A stretch of 53,342 nucleotides of DNA from Candidatus Omnitrophota bacterium. GTDB lineage: Bacteria; Omnitrophota; Gorgyraeia; Zapsychrales; Fredricksoniimonadaceae. Position 1 is the stretch's first letter. Each line of letters begins with the position of its first letter. Position numbers and translations under genes: made by a program. Shown piece after piece: positions 17,501-24,200 of this stretch. The notes beneath the pieces were generated by a model. The model had not been told where the DNA came from, made no database searches, and worked only from the letters and a program-made list of their open reading frames with translations. The stretch lies in contig CAJBYM010000091.1 of NCBI GenBank assembly GCA_903959815.1, positions 1-53,342 of the forward strand, given 5' to 3'.

Positions 17501-19065
17501 CTGATCAGGGCTACGTGGGTATCGGGACGACGACACCTGTTGCTAATCTTCACATCGGCGCCGGAACGCCATCTCTTGCCGCCGACCTTTCTACCAGCAG
17601 CGCGCTCATCAAAGGCAACCTCGAAGTCGACGGCAAGATCTACGGGGACGGGTCTGCACTGACGGGTTTAAGTTCAAGTCAATGGACGACGACAGGGTCA
17701 AATATTTATTACAACGCGGGGAATGTAGGTATTGGGACAGCCACTAATCTTTTATCAAAGCTCCAGATTTGGATGGCCGATACTCATACGACAGGGGCAT
17801 ATACAGGCCCTGGCACACTGCTTTTGTATAACAACCAGAATAATGCTGATGAGCAGGGTGCTGCGTTGATGTTTGGTTCTAATTATGAGGATGGGGCTGG
17901 TCAGCAATTCACCACGCGTGCAGGGATCAAGGGTGGTACGGATGCGGCGGGCAATACCGCAGACGGATATTTGGCGTTTTATACGACAACTGGCGCTGCG
18001 AACAATAATCTGGAAAGAATGAGGATCACATCTGCTGGCAACGTCGGGATCGGCACCACGACGCCTTTACAGGCTTTACATGTATTTGTCACTAGTGGAC
18101 AACCCGCTTTGTTTTCTGGATCTAGTCAGAGTGGTGGAACGATAAGATTGCAGGCGACGGGTTCGACAGGATTTTCTGGTGCGAACTTATATGATGAAGC
18201 CGGCGTCTTGTCGGGTTCGTTCCAATATGGGAATACTGCGGCAGCTGCATTTACAGATCAATTTGTTATTGCATCCAGGAAGTCGACAACACCTGTCATA
18301 TTTTATCAAGGCGGATACACGTCAGGATATGAAAGATTAAGGTTGGATACCGCAGGCAATATAATTATGACGGCTAACGTCGGTATCGGCACTACAGATC
18401 CGGCTGCAAATCTTCACATCGGCGCTGGCACGCCCACTTTAAGTGCAGATTTGAGCTCTAACAGTGCGCTGATCAAAGGCAACCTCGAAGTCGACGGCAA
18501 GATCTATGGTGACGGGTCATTGCTGACCGGCCTGACAACGACCGCGGCTCTTACGACGAATTATGTGACCAAGATGGGGGCATCTGCTCTCGCCAATTCG
18601 ATCGTTTATGACAACGGTACGAACGTAGGTATCGGTGTGGCTAGTCCTAGCGCGAAGCTTGAGGTCAACGGCACGCTGATCGTGGGTGGCAGCAGTGACA
18701 CCTATTTTAACGGCAATGTCGGCGTTGGATCAACGTCTCCGATGTCATCTTTGGATGTTAAAGGTTCCTTTGCGGTGTATCGTGCCGCAAAGTCAGCCAG
18801 TGCGACCAGCGCGGGTGAGACTATTATTGGCGTGACGGATACAAGTGCGACACGGACGATCACTCTGGCGACGGCGGATGTCAAGGCGGGACGTGTGGTC
18901 ATCGTTAAGGATGAGTCCGGTGGGGCCGGGGCGAACAATATCACGATCGCGACCGAAGGCGCACAGGCGATTGATGGGGATACATCGGATACAGCTTTGA
19001 AGATCACGGTGGGATATGGTGTGGTGCGGCTTTATTCGGATGGAAGCAACTGGTTCACGTTCTGA
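14581..19065 (+). CDS. Giant secreted stalk protein with GNVGIGTT repeats (1494 aa)
   Basis: A large exported protein, probably a surface fibre or adhesin. The signal peptide runs to about residue 31 (VLSLLGGALPAFAAKDYNIK). The body is a chain of repeats carrying GNVGIGTTxPVANLHIG, a Ser/Leu stretch, GNLEVDGKIYGDGS and LTG, alternating with variable beta-rich inserts; such repeats are known from tail-fibre-like and trimeric stalk proteins. The C terminus (about the last 100 residues: SLDVKGSFAVYRAAKSASAT onward, ending SNWFTF) resembles phage-type fibre tips. No transmembrane anchor is seen, so attachment to the cell is unknown. Its 5' region is a near copy of that at 26037. No Shine-Dalgarno sequence. 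Confidence 0.85.
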   Translation: MAWLVPHKRIIKILFIVLSLLGGALPAFAAKDYNIKNDSTSFFFVSGTSGNVGIGTIVPVGKLNIEGGAAASSRIVNIGGAFADLDGSRTGLYVDVTAPVVGNFGASGSWSQVRTTAASGIYASAITGAYTEAMHQGASTVSDLMGLMTLANQVGSGPVTNAYGVYPQVWKGSAPGAIQNAYGMYYQGVPNANGDTGITTGTLVNQYGLGILHLTTATTRNIGILLDDDTVGALTSGDFGILQEDTAPNSFAGNIGVGTTQVTAQLVLGSDGTTLVDKHWNKDTTAATANESHYVVGKSDVNITTPAPVEKFRFFAGYGGFQEVGQIAVSSPGIVTGSTLGGAIDFYTQGVDNLVKRMTIDSVNVGIGTDVPLAKLHIATDNAFPDAMPITGSDLYVKGNIELDGKIYGDGSALTNLGLAGYVPYTGALSNVDLGIYTLTSGVIYSQDATKVYKAKLEPVKGSGIYTVLELSTTDSTGVLKKNFKFGTDPAYPTYSNIWAPGVASPTGTNYAWQMKDTGNEVWFNSTGMTVFAISNIEKVTINSGGLGVNYVYSSPAMPAKLSVKGGGTTTGLSFLTVDSGDVQRFKIHDNGNAEFLTGNVAIGTSSAVQVLDVRGSQYVSGNLGIGTTTPVYKLDVLGSTAYPVRIKGSTGGGLILGEYNNEWGGFWAASVTPSSGNFALIASFRGTSFNAPDGTEIGFGINASRAMTINSSGNVGIGTTAPVANLHIGAGTPSLSADLSSKSVLIKGNLEVDGKIYGDGSLLTGVATTAALTTNYVTKMGAFSLANSAIYSDANGSVGIGTTIPLATYGGLDISSGGLSLVLGADNILTTRTNSTAKNGRIGSAHYLNAEEPMAMLIATSGSTNVLSVGGGTSLMNAATQIDFYTATNTTTTTGTNRMTLDANGNVGIGTTIPANMLDVSGNIRINSSNSILKFRDSGTTQVAQIQLNSAGRLGFFDDSSLEKMTILTHSGADQGYVGIGTTTPVANLHIGAGTPSLAADLSTSSALIKGNLEVDGKIYGDGSALTGLSSSQWTTTGSNIYYNAGNVGIGTATNLLSKLQIWMADTHTTGAYTGPGTLLLYNNQNNADEQGAALMFGSNYEDGAGQQFTTRAGIKGGTDAAGNTADGYLAFYTTTGAANNNLERMRITSAGNVGIGTTTPLQALHVFVTSGQPALFSGSSQSGGTIRLQATGSTGFSGANLYDEAGVLSGSFQYGNTAAAAFTDQFVIASRKSTTPVIFYQGGYTSGYERLRLDTAGNIIMTANVGIGTTDPAANLHIGAGTPTLSADLSSNSALIKGNLEVDGKIYGDGSLLTGLTTTAALTTNYVTKMGASALANSIVYDNGTNVGIGVASPSAKLEVNGTLIVGGSSDTYFNGNVGVGSTSPMSSLDVKGSFAVYRAAKSASATSAGETIIGVTDTSATRTITLATADVKAGRVVIVKDESGGAGANNITIATEGAQAIDGDTSDTALKITVGYGVVRLYSDGSNWFTF
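16725..18640 (+). repeat. Near-identical stalk modules in the 1494-aa protein
   Basis: Three DNA-level modules (about 16725-16925, 17515-17700, 18380-18600) encode GNVGIGTT, ANLHIGAGTP, LIKGNLEVDGKIYGDG and LTG. The first and third continue into almost the same AALTTNYVTKMGA segment. High nucleotide conservation, beyond what protein constraint needs, suggests recent duplication or gene conversion. Confidence 0.8.
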
Positions 19066-19080
19066 CGGCAACAATAATGT

Positions 19081-19132
19081 GTAGGGGCACGCCATGTCGT
19101 GCCCGAACGTGGTGCACGGGCATCGTGCCCGC
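19081..19132. repeat. BIME upstream of RAYT 2
   Basis: GTAGGGGCACGCCATGTCGT and CGGGCATCGTGCCCG: two REP-type hairpins in the 87-bp gap before the transposase. The GTAGGGGC head is shared with the REPs near RAYT 1, while the stem sequence (GGCACG/CGTGCC) differs. Confidence 0.85.
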
Positions 19133-19152
19133 ATATGGCGCAATAAGGATAT

Positions 19153-19800
19153 ATGCAAGAACGCAAGAATATACGATTGAAAGCATATGATTATTCACAA
19201 TCGGGTGGATATTTTTTGACCATGTGTGCATTCAAGAAATTAAGTCTTTTTGGTGAAATTGTTGATGGGCGTATGGAATTAAATGAATGTGGGCGGATCG
19301 TCCAACAGTATTGGTTGGAGATCCCGTTGCATTTCAAAGGCATACAATTGGATCAGCATGTGATCATGCCGAATCATATTCACGGTATTATTTTTATGGA
19401 TGATGACCGGACAACGTGGGGGAATATGCCGGATAGCGGGACAACATCGGGGGGCACGCCATGGCGTGCCCCTACACATCAGGGGGGCCGAGAACGGTTC
19501 GGAAAACCATTATCCGGATCGATCTCAACGATCGTCCGATCATTTAAATCATCGGTGACCAACCGGATCAATGAACAGCGTAATATATCAGGAGCTTGTG
19601 TTTGGCAACGTGGATTTTATGATCACGTTATACGTGATGTGAATGATCTGAAACGTATTCGTGAATATGTGCTGAACAATCCTTCACAATGGGCAATGGA
19701 TGACGAAAATTTGGGGCAGGTTCGAATAGTAGAGAATTCGAAGTATGCGGAGGTAAAGAAAAAGGGCAAGATCAAAATGATCTTACCCGTGAACCGGTAA
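19153..19800 (+). CDS. REP-associated tyrosine transposase 2 with internal REP
   Basis: A 215-aa Y1 HUH nuclease of the RAYT type. Motifs: LKAYDYSQSGGYFLTMCAFK at the start, HUH in VIMPNHIHGIIF, then RGFYDHVIRDVNDLKRIREY with the catalytic Tyr in REYVLNNPSQW. Between the HUH motif and the second half lies an extra segment, TTSGGTPWRAPTHQGG, encoded by a perfect REP palindrome of the same type as the BIME upstream; family members normally lack it. The frame is intact, so the enzyme may still work. The last ~20 codons run into the predicted sRNA of RNA unit 1, and the stop codon lies inside its anti-acceptor segment. Ribosome binding site AAGGAT. Confidence 0.9.
   Translation: MQERKNIRLKAYDYSQSGGYFLTMCAFKKLSLFGEIVDGRMELNECGRIVQQYWLEIPLHFKGIQLDQHVIMPNHIHGIIFMDDDRTTWGNMPDSGTTSGGTPWRAPTHQGGRERFGKPLSGSISTIVRSFKSSVTNRINEQRNISGACVWQRGFYDHVIRDVNDLKRIREYVLNNPSQWAMDDENLGQVRIVENSKYAEVKKKGKIKMILPVNR
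19451..19472. repeat. REP palindrome inside the RAYT 2 coding sequence
   Basis: A perfect 22-bp palindrome (each arm GGGGCACGCCA) followed by CTAC, the inverse of the GTAG head. It matches the REP at 19081 in inverted orientation and is read in frame as GTPWRAP. Confidence 0.9.
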
Positions 19801-19821
19801 CTCGTGAAGCAGGCCTCCGAC
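19757..19821 (-). ncRNA. Predicted antisense sRNA of RNA unit 1
   Basis: Predicted ~65-nt RNA read leftwards from promoter 19828-19855. Its start (minus TGTCGGAGGCC, 19812-19822) can pair over 11 nt, with one G-U, with the anticodon arm of the tRNA-like RNA (19941-19951). A second segment (minus GAGTTACCGG, 19794-19803) can pair over 10 nt, with one G-U, with its acceptor/D-stem strand (19966-19975). It ends in a hairpin (19764-19774 with 19778-19788, one G-U) and a 5-T run. The annotation rests on promoter, terminator, complementarity and conservation of the same layout in unit 2; transcription is not shown. Confidence 0.55.
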
Positions 19822-19827
19822 ACATTA

Positions 19828-19855
19828 AGTATATTGCGCGCTGTCATTTTTGCAA
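19828..19855 (-). promoter_or_regulatory. Promoter of predicted sRNA 1
   Basis: Minus strand: -35 TTGCAA (19850-19855), 16-bp spacer, -10 TATACT (19828-19833). The predicted start is near 19821, directly at the anti-anticodon segment. The same arrangement is found in unit 2 (TTGCAA, 17 bp, TATACT). Confidence 0.6.
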
Positions 19856-19856
19856 G

Positions 19857-19897
19857 AAAAAAACGGCCTTAAGAATGCCGACATCACTCTTAAGGCC
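19857..19897 (-). terminator. Terminator of tRNA-like RNA 1, with complementary loop
   Basis: A 10-bp stem GGCCTTAAGA/TCTTAAGGCC (19865-19874, 19888-19897) is followed on the minus strand by seven T. The loop contains minus TGTCGG (19878-19883), complementary to CCGACA in the enlarged anticodon loop of the tRNA-like gene just upstream. Confidence 0.85.
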
Positions 19898-19903
19898 TAG
19901 TAA

Positions 19904-19978
19904 CGCCCCGGGTGGGATTTGAACTCACAACCTGGTCTTTTGTCGGAGACCCGCTCTATCCATTTGAGCTACCGGGGC
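19904..19978 (-). tRNA. tRNA-like gene 1 (Arg-type body, abnormal anticodon loop)
   Basis: A 75-nt cloverleaf on the minus strand. Acceptor GCCCCGG/CCGGGGC is perfect, with discriminator G. The D-arm is GCTC/GAGC with GG in the loop. The T-loop is TTCAAAT, with a T-stem that has one A-C mismatch (GTGAG/CCCAC). Acceptor and D-arm resemble bacterial tRNA-Arg. The only good anticodon stem, GGTCT/AGACC, encloses an 8-nt loop (CCGACAAA) with no U at position 33; reading the CCG Arg anticodon after a T would break this stem. CCA is not encoded. It has its own promoter and terminator. It may be a non-decoding tRNA mimic or a decayed tRNA. Confidence 0.6.
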
Positions 19979-19990
19979 GAACTTGTTGTT

Positions 19991-20018
19991 AATGTAACAT
20001 AATTTGATGATTTGTCAA
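19991..20018 (-). promoter_or_regulatory. Promoter of tRNA-like RNA 1
   Basis: Minus strand: -35 TTGACA (20013-20018), 16-bp spacer, -10 TACATT (19991-19996), giving a start about 5 nt before the tRNA-like body. The -35 lies within TTGACAAATCATCAA, a motif also seen at 21172-21186, 25115-25129 and 46595-46609. Confidence 0.65.
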
Positions 20019-20039
20019 TATGATAAATGGGAACGAACC

Positions 20040-20825
20040 ATGTTTAAATGCCTAATCTTCATGATCCTTTTTTTCATCGCGACCCCGGCCCGCGCGGATA
20101 TCACGACCGGTCTGGTGGGGTGGTGGAAGTTTAATGAGGGTACCGGAACTTCAGCGACAGCTGACTCCAGTGGTCAAGGTAATAATGGGGTCTTGACAGG
20201 ACATGCTCCTTCGTGGGTGCAGGGTAAGCTTGTGAATGCACTAAGTTTTAATGGAACAAGCCAGTATGTTCAGATCTCAGGAGCAACTGATTCTTTAAAA
20301 GATGTTACTAAAACCAGTTTTACTTTTGTTGCTTGGGTAAAACCTTTGAGTTTTCCACCGTCTTGTATTGATACAAGCACAGTTTACTATGGTCTGGTAA
20401 TACGTCCAGGATATCATACAGGCTTGATATATAATTGTACGGGTAGATTTGCTGGTTTTGTGTGGATGACCAATCTTACGACGCGTAGTTTAAGCTCACC
20501 TGCATATACTTTTGGTTCATGGCATCATGTTGTCCAGGTTGTTGATGATGCTGCCAAGAATTTATACCTTTATGTTGATGGAACTCCTGTGACAGGATCG
20601 CCGGTTTCGTATTCCGGGACCTTGTATGATTATGCAACAAGTTCGTATAACGTTGGAGCTGCGGATCCGGCAAATATGAGTTGGTCATGGTTGGCGAATG
20701 CTGTGATCGATGATGTTCGTATTTACAATCGTGCTTTGTCCGCTGCAGACGTAAGTCAGCTTTATGCTTTAGGTGTGGCTCGCATCGGCGGCGGCCAGAT
20801 CTCGAATGCAAGGATAGGGAATTGA
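20040..20825 (+). CDS. Secreted LamG/concanavalin-like domain protein
   Basis: A 261-aa exported protein. The signal peptide (MFKCLIFMILFFIATPARA) is followed at once by a LamG_3-type jelly roll: GLVGWWKFNEGTGTSATADS, ALSFNGTSQYVQISG, FTFVAWVKPLSF, GSWHHVVQVVDDAAKNLYLY, VDGTPVTG, and the closing strand AVIDDVRIYNRALSAADVSQ. Such domains usually bind carbohydrate or surface ligands. The C-terminal tail (RIGGGQISNARIGN) has no known match. The start at 20040 is set by the signal peptide; ribosome binding is weak. It is divergent from tRNA-like gene 1, with its ATG 62 bp from that gene's 5' end, exactly as the adhesin at 21208 lies from tRNA-like gene 2, so unit plus surface gene look like one cassette. 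Confidence 0.88.
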   Translation: MFKCLIFMILFFIATPARADITTGLVGWWKFNEGTGTSATADSSGQGNNGVLTGHAPSWVQGKLVNALSFNGTSQYVQISGATDSLKDVTKTSFTFVAWVKPLSFPPSCIDTSTVYYGLVIRPGYHTGLIYNCTGRFAGFVWMTNLTTRSLSSPAYTFGSWHHVVQVVDDAAKNLYLYVDGTPVTGSPVSYSGTLYDYATSSYNVGAADPANMSWSWLANAVIDDVRIYNRALSAADVSQLYALGVARIGGGQISNARIGN

Positions 20826-20916
20826 TATGATGGATGGGAAAATACCCCACTCAGCCCCGGGCGCTGATGCCGCCCATGGCGGCTTCGGGGGTGTATTGCC
20901 GGGATTCCCCGACAAT

Positions 20917-20986
20917 ACAAAAGGGCAAGACCAAATTGATCTTGCCCCGCGATCCTGTAGCTGAAACGGAGATGTCCTCCTGACCG
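20917..20986 (-). ncRNA. Predicted antisense sRNA of RNA unit 2
   Basis: Predicted ~70-nt RNA. Its 5' part (minus GTCAGGAGGAC, 20974-20984) is an exact 11-nt complement of the anticodon arm of tRNA-like gene 2 (21109-21119). Minus GCTACAGG (20954-20961) complements its acceptor/D-stem strand over 8 nt, and minus TCCGTTT lies opposite the D-loop AAATGGA (one wobble). It ends in the stem GGGCAAGA/TCTTGCCC (20923-20930, 20940-20947) followed by four T. Compared with unit 1, the pairing bases change on both sides. Confidence 0.55.
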
Positions 20987-20992
20987 AATTTA

Positions 20993-21021
20993 AGTATAGA
21001 ACGATGAGGAAAATATTGCAA
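20993..21021 (-). promoter_or_regulatory. Promoter of predicted sRNA 2
   Basis: Minus strand: -35 TTGCAA (21016-21021), 17-bp spacer, -10 TATACT (20993-20998). The predicted start is near 20986, a few bases before the anti-anticodon segment. Confidence 0.62.
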
Positions 21022-21065
21022 TAAAAAATCAGCCTTAAGAACGACCTGACTCATTCTTAAGGCCT
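21021..21065 (-). terminator. Terminator of tRNA-like RNA 2, with complementary loop
   Basis: An 11-bp stem (21031-21041 with 21054-21064, one G-U) is followed on the minus strand by a T-rich run. The loop contains minus AGTCAGG (21045-21051), an exact 7-nt complement of CCTGACT in the anticodon loop of tRNA-like gene 2. The stem is shared with unit 1, but the loop has changed with its partner. Confidence 0.85.
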
Positions 21066-21071
21066 AAGTAA

Positions 21072-21146
21072 CGCCCCTGGCGAGAATTGAACTCGCACCT
21101 GTCCTTTAGTCAGGAGGACCGCATTGATCCATTTTGCTACAGGGGC
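21072..21146 (-). tRNA. tRNA-like gene 2 (Arg-type body, 9-nt anticodon loop)
   Basis: A 75-nt cloverleaf paralogous to gene 1. Acceptor GCCCCTG/CAGGGGC and T-arm GCGAG-TTCAATT-CTCGC are perfect. The D-arm (GCAA/ATGC) has one mismatch but keeps GG in the loop. The anticodon stem GTCCT/AGGAC encloses a 9-nt loop, CCTGACTAA. An Arg CCT triplet preceded by T is present but would lie partly inside this stem. No encoded CCA. Promoter, spacing and terminator match unit 1. The intact acceptor and T-arm argue against simple decay, yet the loop is not that of a normal decoding tRNA. Confidence 0.6.
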
Positions 21147-21158
21147 GAACTTGTTGTT

Positions 21159-21186
21159 AATGTAACATATTTTGATAATTTGTCAA
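21159..21186 (-). promoter_or_regulatory. Promoter of tRNA-like RNA 2
   Basis: Minus strand: -35 TTGACA (21181-21186), 16-bp spacer, -10 TACATT (21159-21164). The 20 bp from the -10 to the gene are the same as in unit 1 (TACATTAACAACAAGTTCGC). Confidence 0.65.
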
Positions 21187-21207
21187 CGAGTTAAATGGGT
21201 TTGATCT

Positions 21208-24200
21208 ATGTTTAAAGGCCTCATTTTATTTTTTCTGATCCTAGCCGCAGGCTCGGTTTTTGCCGCGGGTCCGAATTTCAATGACATCACGATCAAGCCC
21301 GTTACAGCGAACAGCGCTGGCAATGTCGGCATCGGCACGACGGCACCCCGCAATCTTCTTGATGTGAACGGCACCGCTTCTGGTGCAGCAGGGATCTATT
21401 TGAATGCCGCGGTGCCAGGATCGACGACAAATACCCTTTATAACAGCGGTGGGTCGCTTTACTGGAACGGTTCGGCAGTTGGCGGCAGCGGGTCGGGTAC
21501 GGTCAGCAGTGGAACGTCGGGGTATTTTACGTACTATCCTTCGACGGGAACGACGGTGGATGACCAGTCACTGCTTTATACTGATGGTACGAATATTGGT
21601 ATTGGAACTACGCTGCCGAAGATGCGTCTTGATATTCCCGGTTATAGCACTGCCAATTCACAGTTACGTGTGGGGAATATTGAATACCAGACGTATGCGT
21701 CGAACAATGTGACCTTTGGCGATAATGTTTATTATGATGGTGCGTCTTTTCGTTATCGCAATAACGGTTACGCGGTCCAGTTTTATATGTACAACGGCAT
21801 GTTCGAAGTAAGGACCGTGCCTTCAGGTACGGCAGGGAGTGCGGCGTCTCCGACGCAGCATTTTATCGTGACCAATGATGGCAATGTCGGTATTGGCGGC
21901 AATCAGGATCAGAATTCCCTTACAGGTTCGGTGTTAACGGTGCTGAACGCGGGCAATGTGGGTATTGGCACGATCCTTCCTTTGGCCAAACTTCATATTG
22001 CGGGCGACGCCATTGCGCCTAATGCCATGTCGATCACCGGCAGTGATCTTTTTGTGAAAGGTAACATTGAATTTGACGGCAAGATCTATGGTGATGGATC
22101 TGCGTTGACAGGTCTTGCGATCGGGTCAGGCACGGTTAATAGTGGTGCGGCAGGTTTCTTTGCTTATTATCCGTCGGCCGGAACGGCTGTTAGTAGCCAC
22201 TCAGCACTTTATACGAATGGGACGAATGTAGGTATTGGAACGAGCTTGCCGAATAATAAGATCCATGTCGCGGGGCTCATTAATTTTAATGACGCGGAAT
22301 TTAATACTCTTTTAGGTTATCGCACAGGGTTGAGGCTCGTTAATGGCGCGCAATATAATGTTTTTGTAGGTTATGAATCAGGGATGTCGGGTGCTGCGAC
22401 AACGCTTGCGGCGGATAATAATACGGCGGTTGGTTATTGGACTCTTTATTCCAACACGTCGGGCAATGAAAATACGGCTATGGGGAACCAGTCTCTTAAG
22501 AATAATACAACGGGTGCTTTGAATACGGCTTATGGTTCAGCGGCTCTTTTTAATAATACAACAGGTGGGAATAATACTGTCAGCGGGTATGGAGCTCTTT
22601 ATTCTAATTCAGGGGGTAGTTATAACGCTGCTAATGGTACTTACGCCGCATTCTTTAGTACGGGTAGTAATAATACGGCGTTTGGTACGAGTTCGCTTTA
22701 TTCTAATAAAGCTGGTTCTAATGCTACGGCAATTGGGTATCAGGCGATGTATTATGCGAATAATACTACAACGCCATTTACAAATTATAATGTCGCTGTT
22801 GGCTATGAAGCATTAAGGGGATCGGAGACAGCGGCAAATAATATAGGTAATAATAATACGGCTTTAGGCTATGTATCCTTGTGGAGTGATACATCTGGTG
22901 GGAGTAATACAGGCAATGGTTATGCGGCATTGTATTCCAATACGACGGGTTCTAATAATGTTGCTTTAGGTTATGAAGCCGGTCGTTATCAATCGAATGG
23001 TTCAACGGCGCTTACTGATCCTGAGAATTCTGTTTATATAGGGTATGCTGCTAAAGGGAAAGATAATAGTGATAGCAACTCGATTGTCATAGGATACGAT
23101 GCTACAGGCTTAGGGGCCAATAGTGTTGTTTTGGGTAATAATTCTATTACGACAACAGTATTAAAAGGCAATGTGGGTATTGGTAGTACGAATCCTGTGA
23201 GTCCGTTGAATGTGGCGTCGACCTTATCCACTTCCGGTGGTTACGGTGGATATTTTGCTACCACAGGAGCTGGGAGCTCAGACCTGGGTGCGGGGACGAA
23301 GCTTAGATCTTTTTATTCACTTTTGGCTGCGGGGTATACGGGGAATTCTGGTACGTCTGCCATGGAGTTTGTCAATCTTACAGCCGGAACCGGAACAAAT
23401 CCTTTTTCGGGCACAGGCAGGGCTAATTATGGGTTATTGGGGGATTCACGAGCGTCTACCAACGGGACCAATGTTGGTGCCTATCTTCAGGGTATTCAGG
23501 GCAAAAAGAATTACGGGATCATAGGATTAGCACCGCTCAGTCTTAATAGCCCGACGGATAATATTGGTGTTCTCGGCTTTGCTTTGGGGGCTACAAATAA
23601 TGTGGGCGGGTTTTTCAGCCTGTTTGAGAATACGGAGCCCACCTTTGAGTCTGCGGCATTGATCGCCGATAATGCGGCGCAAACATCCCCCATTTTTCTG
23701 GCCAGAGACAACGGGACGAAGGTGTTTGTGATCAATGATGGCGGCAATGTCGGCATCGGGACCACGGTGCCGGTCGCTTTACTTGATGTCGATGGGTCTA
23801 TTTATGGGAATACGGCACGTTTTGGCGGTAACAGCAATTACAGTGAATTTGAAGCAGACGGAACGCTTAAGATGGTCGGAGATGCGACGGTTTGGAATGA
23901 TCTGGTGGTGCCGGGTCTGATGGTGCGGACTCAAGGCAGCAGTGATCCGACCTTAGATATTTTTCAAACGCCGATCCGGGCTTATGCTTTTGCCGATGGC
24001 GCAAGCAATGAAGTCTTTCTGTCTTTTCAAATGTCTCATACTTATAAAGAAGGGACCGATATTCATCCGCATGTTCATTTCTCGCCCAACAATACGAATA
24101 CAGGCAGTGTGCGTTGGTGCATTGATTATACCTGGAGCAATATCAATGCGGCGATGCCCGCCTCTACGACATCGTGTGTGAATACAGCGGCATCGGGTAC

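Noticed and set aside
20004-20018. FNR/CRP binding site in TTGACAAATCATCAA
   Set aside because: The half-site spacing (5 bp instead of 4) and the C in TTGAC do not fit the FNR consensus; the motif overlaps a -35 hexamer, which explains half of it.
19757-20018. Integron attC site or transposon end
   Set aside because: No RYYYAAC/GTTRRRY boxes or integrase were seen; promoters and T-tracts fit transcribed RNAs better.
19904-21146. Two ordinary tRNA-Arg genes
   Set aside because: The bodies resemble tRNA-Arg, but CCG or CCT as anticodon cannot be placed in a 7-nt loop with U33 without destroying the anticodon stem; kept as tRNA-like instead.
22400-23000. CRISPR-like or tandem DNA repeat in the adhesin at 21208
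   Set aside because: The periodicity comes from protein repeats of the YadA-head type; the DNA units are not conserved as repeats with unique spacers.
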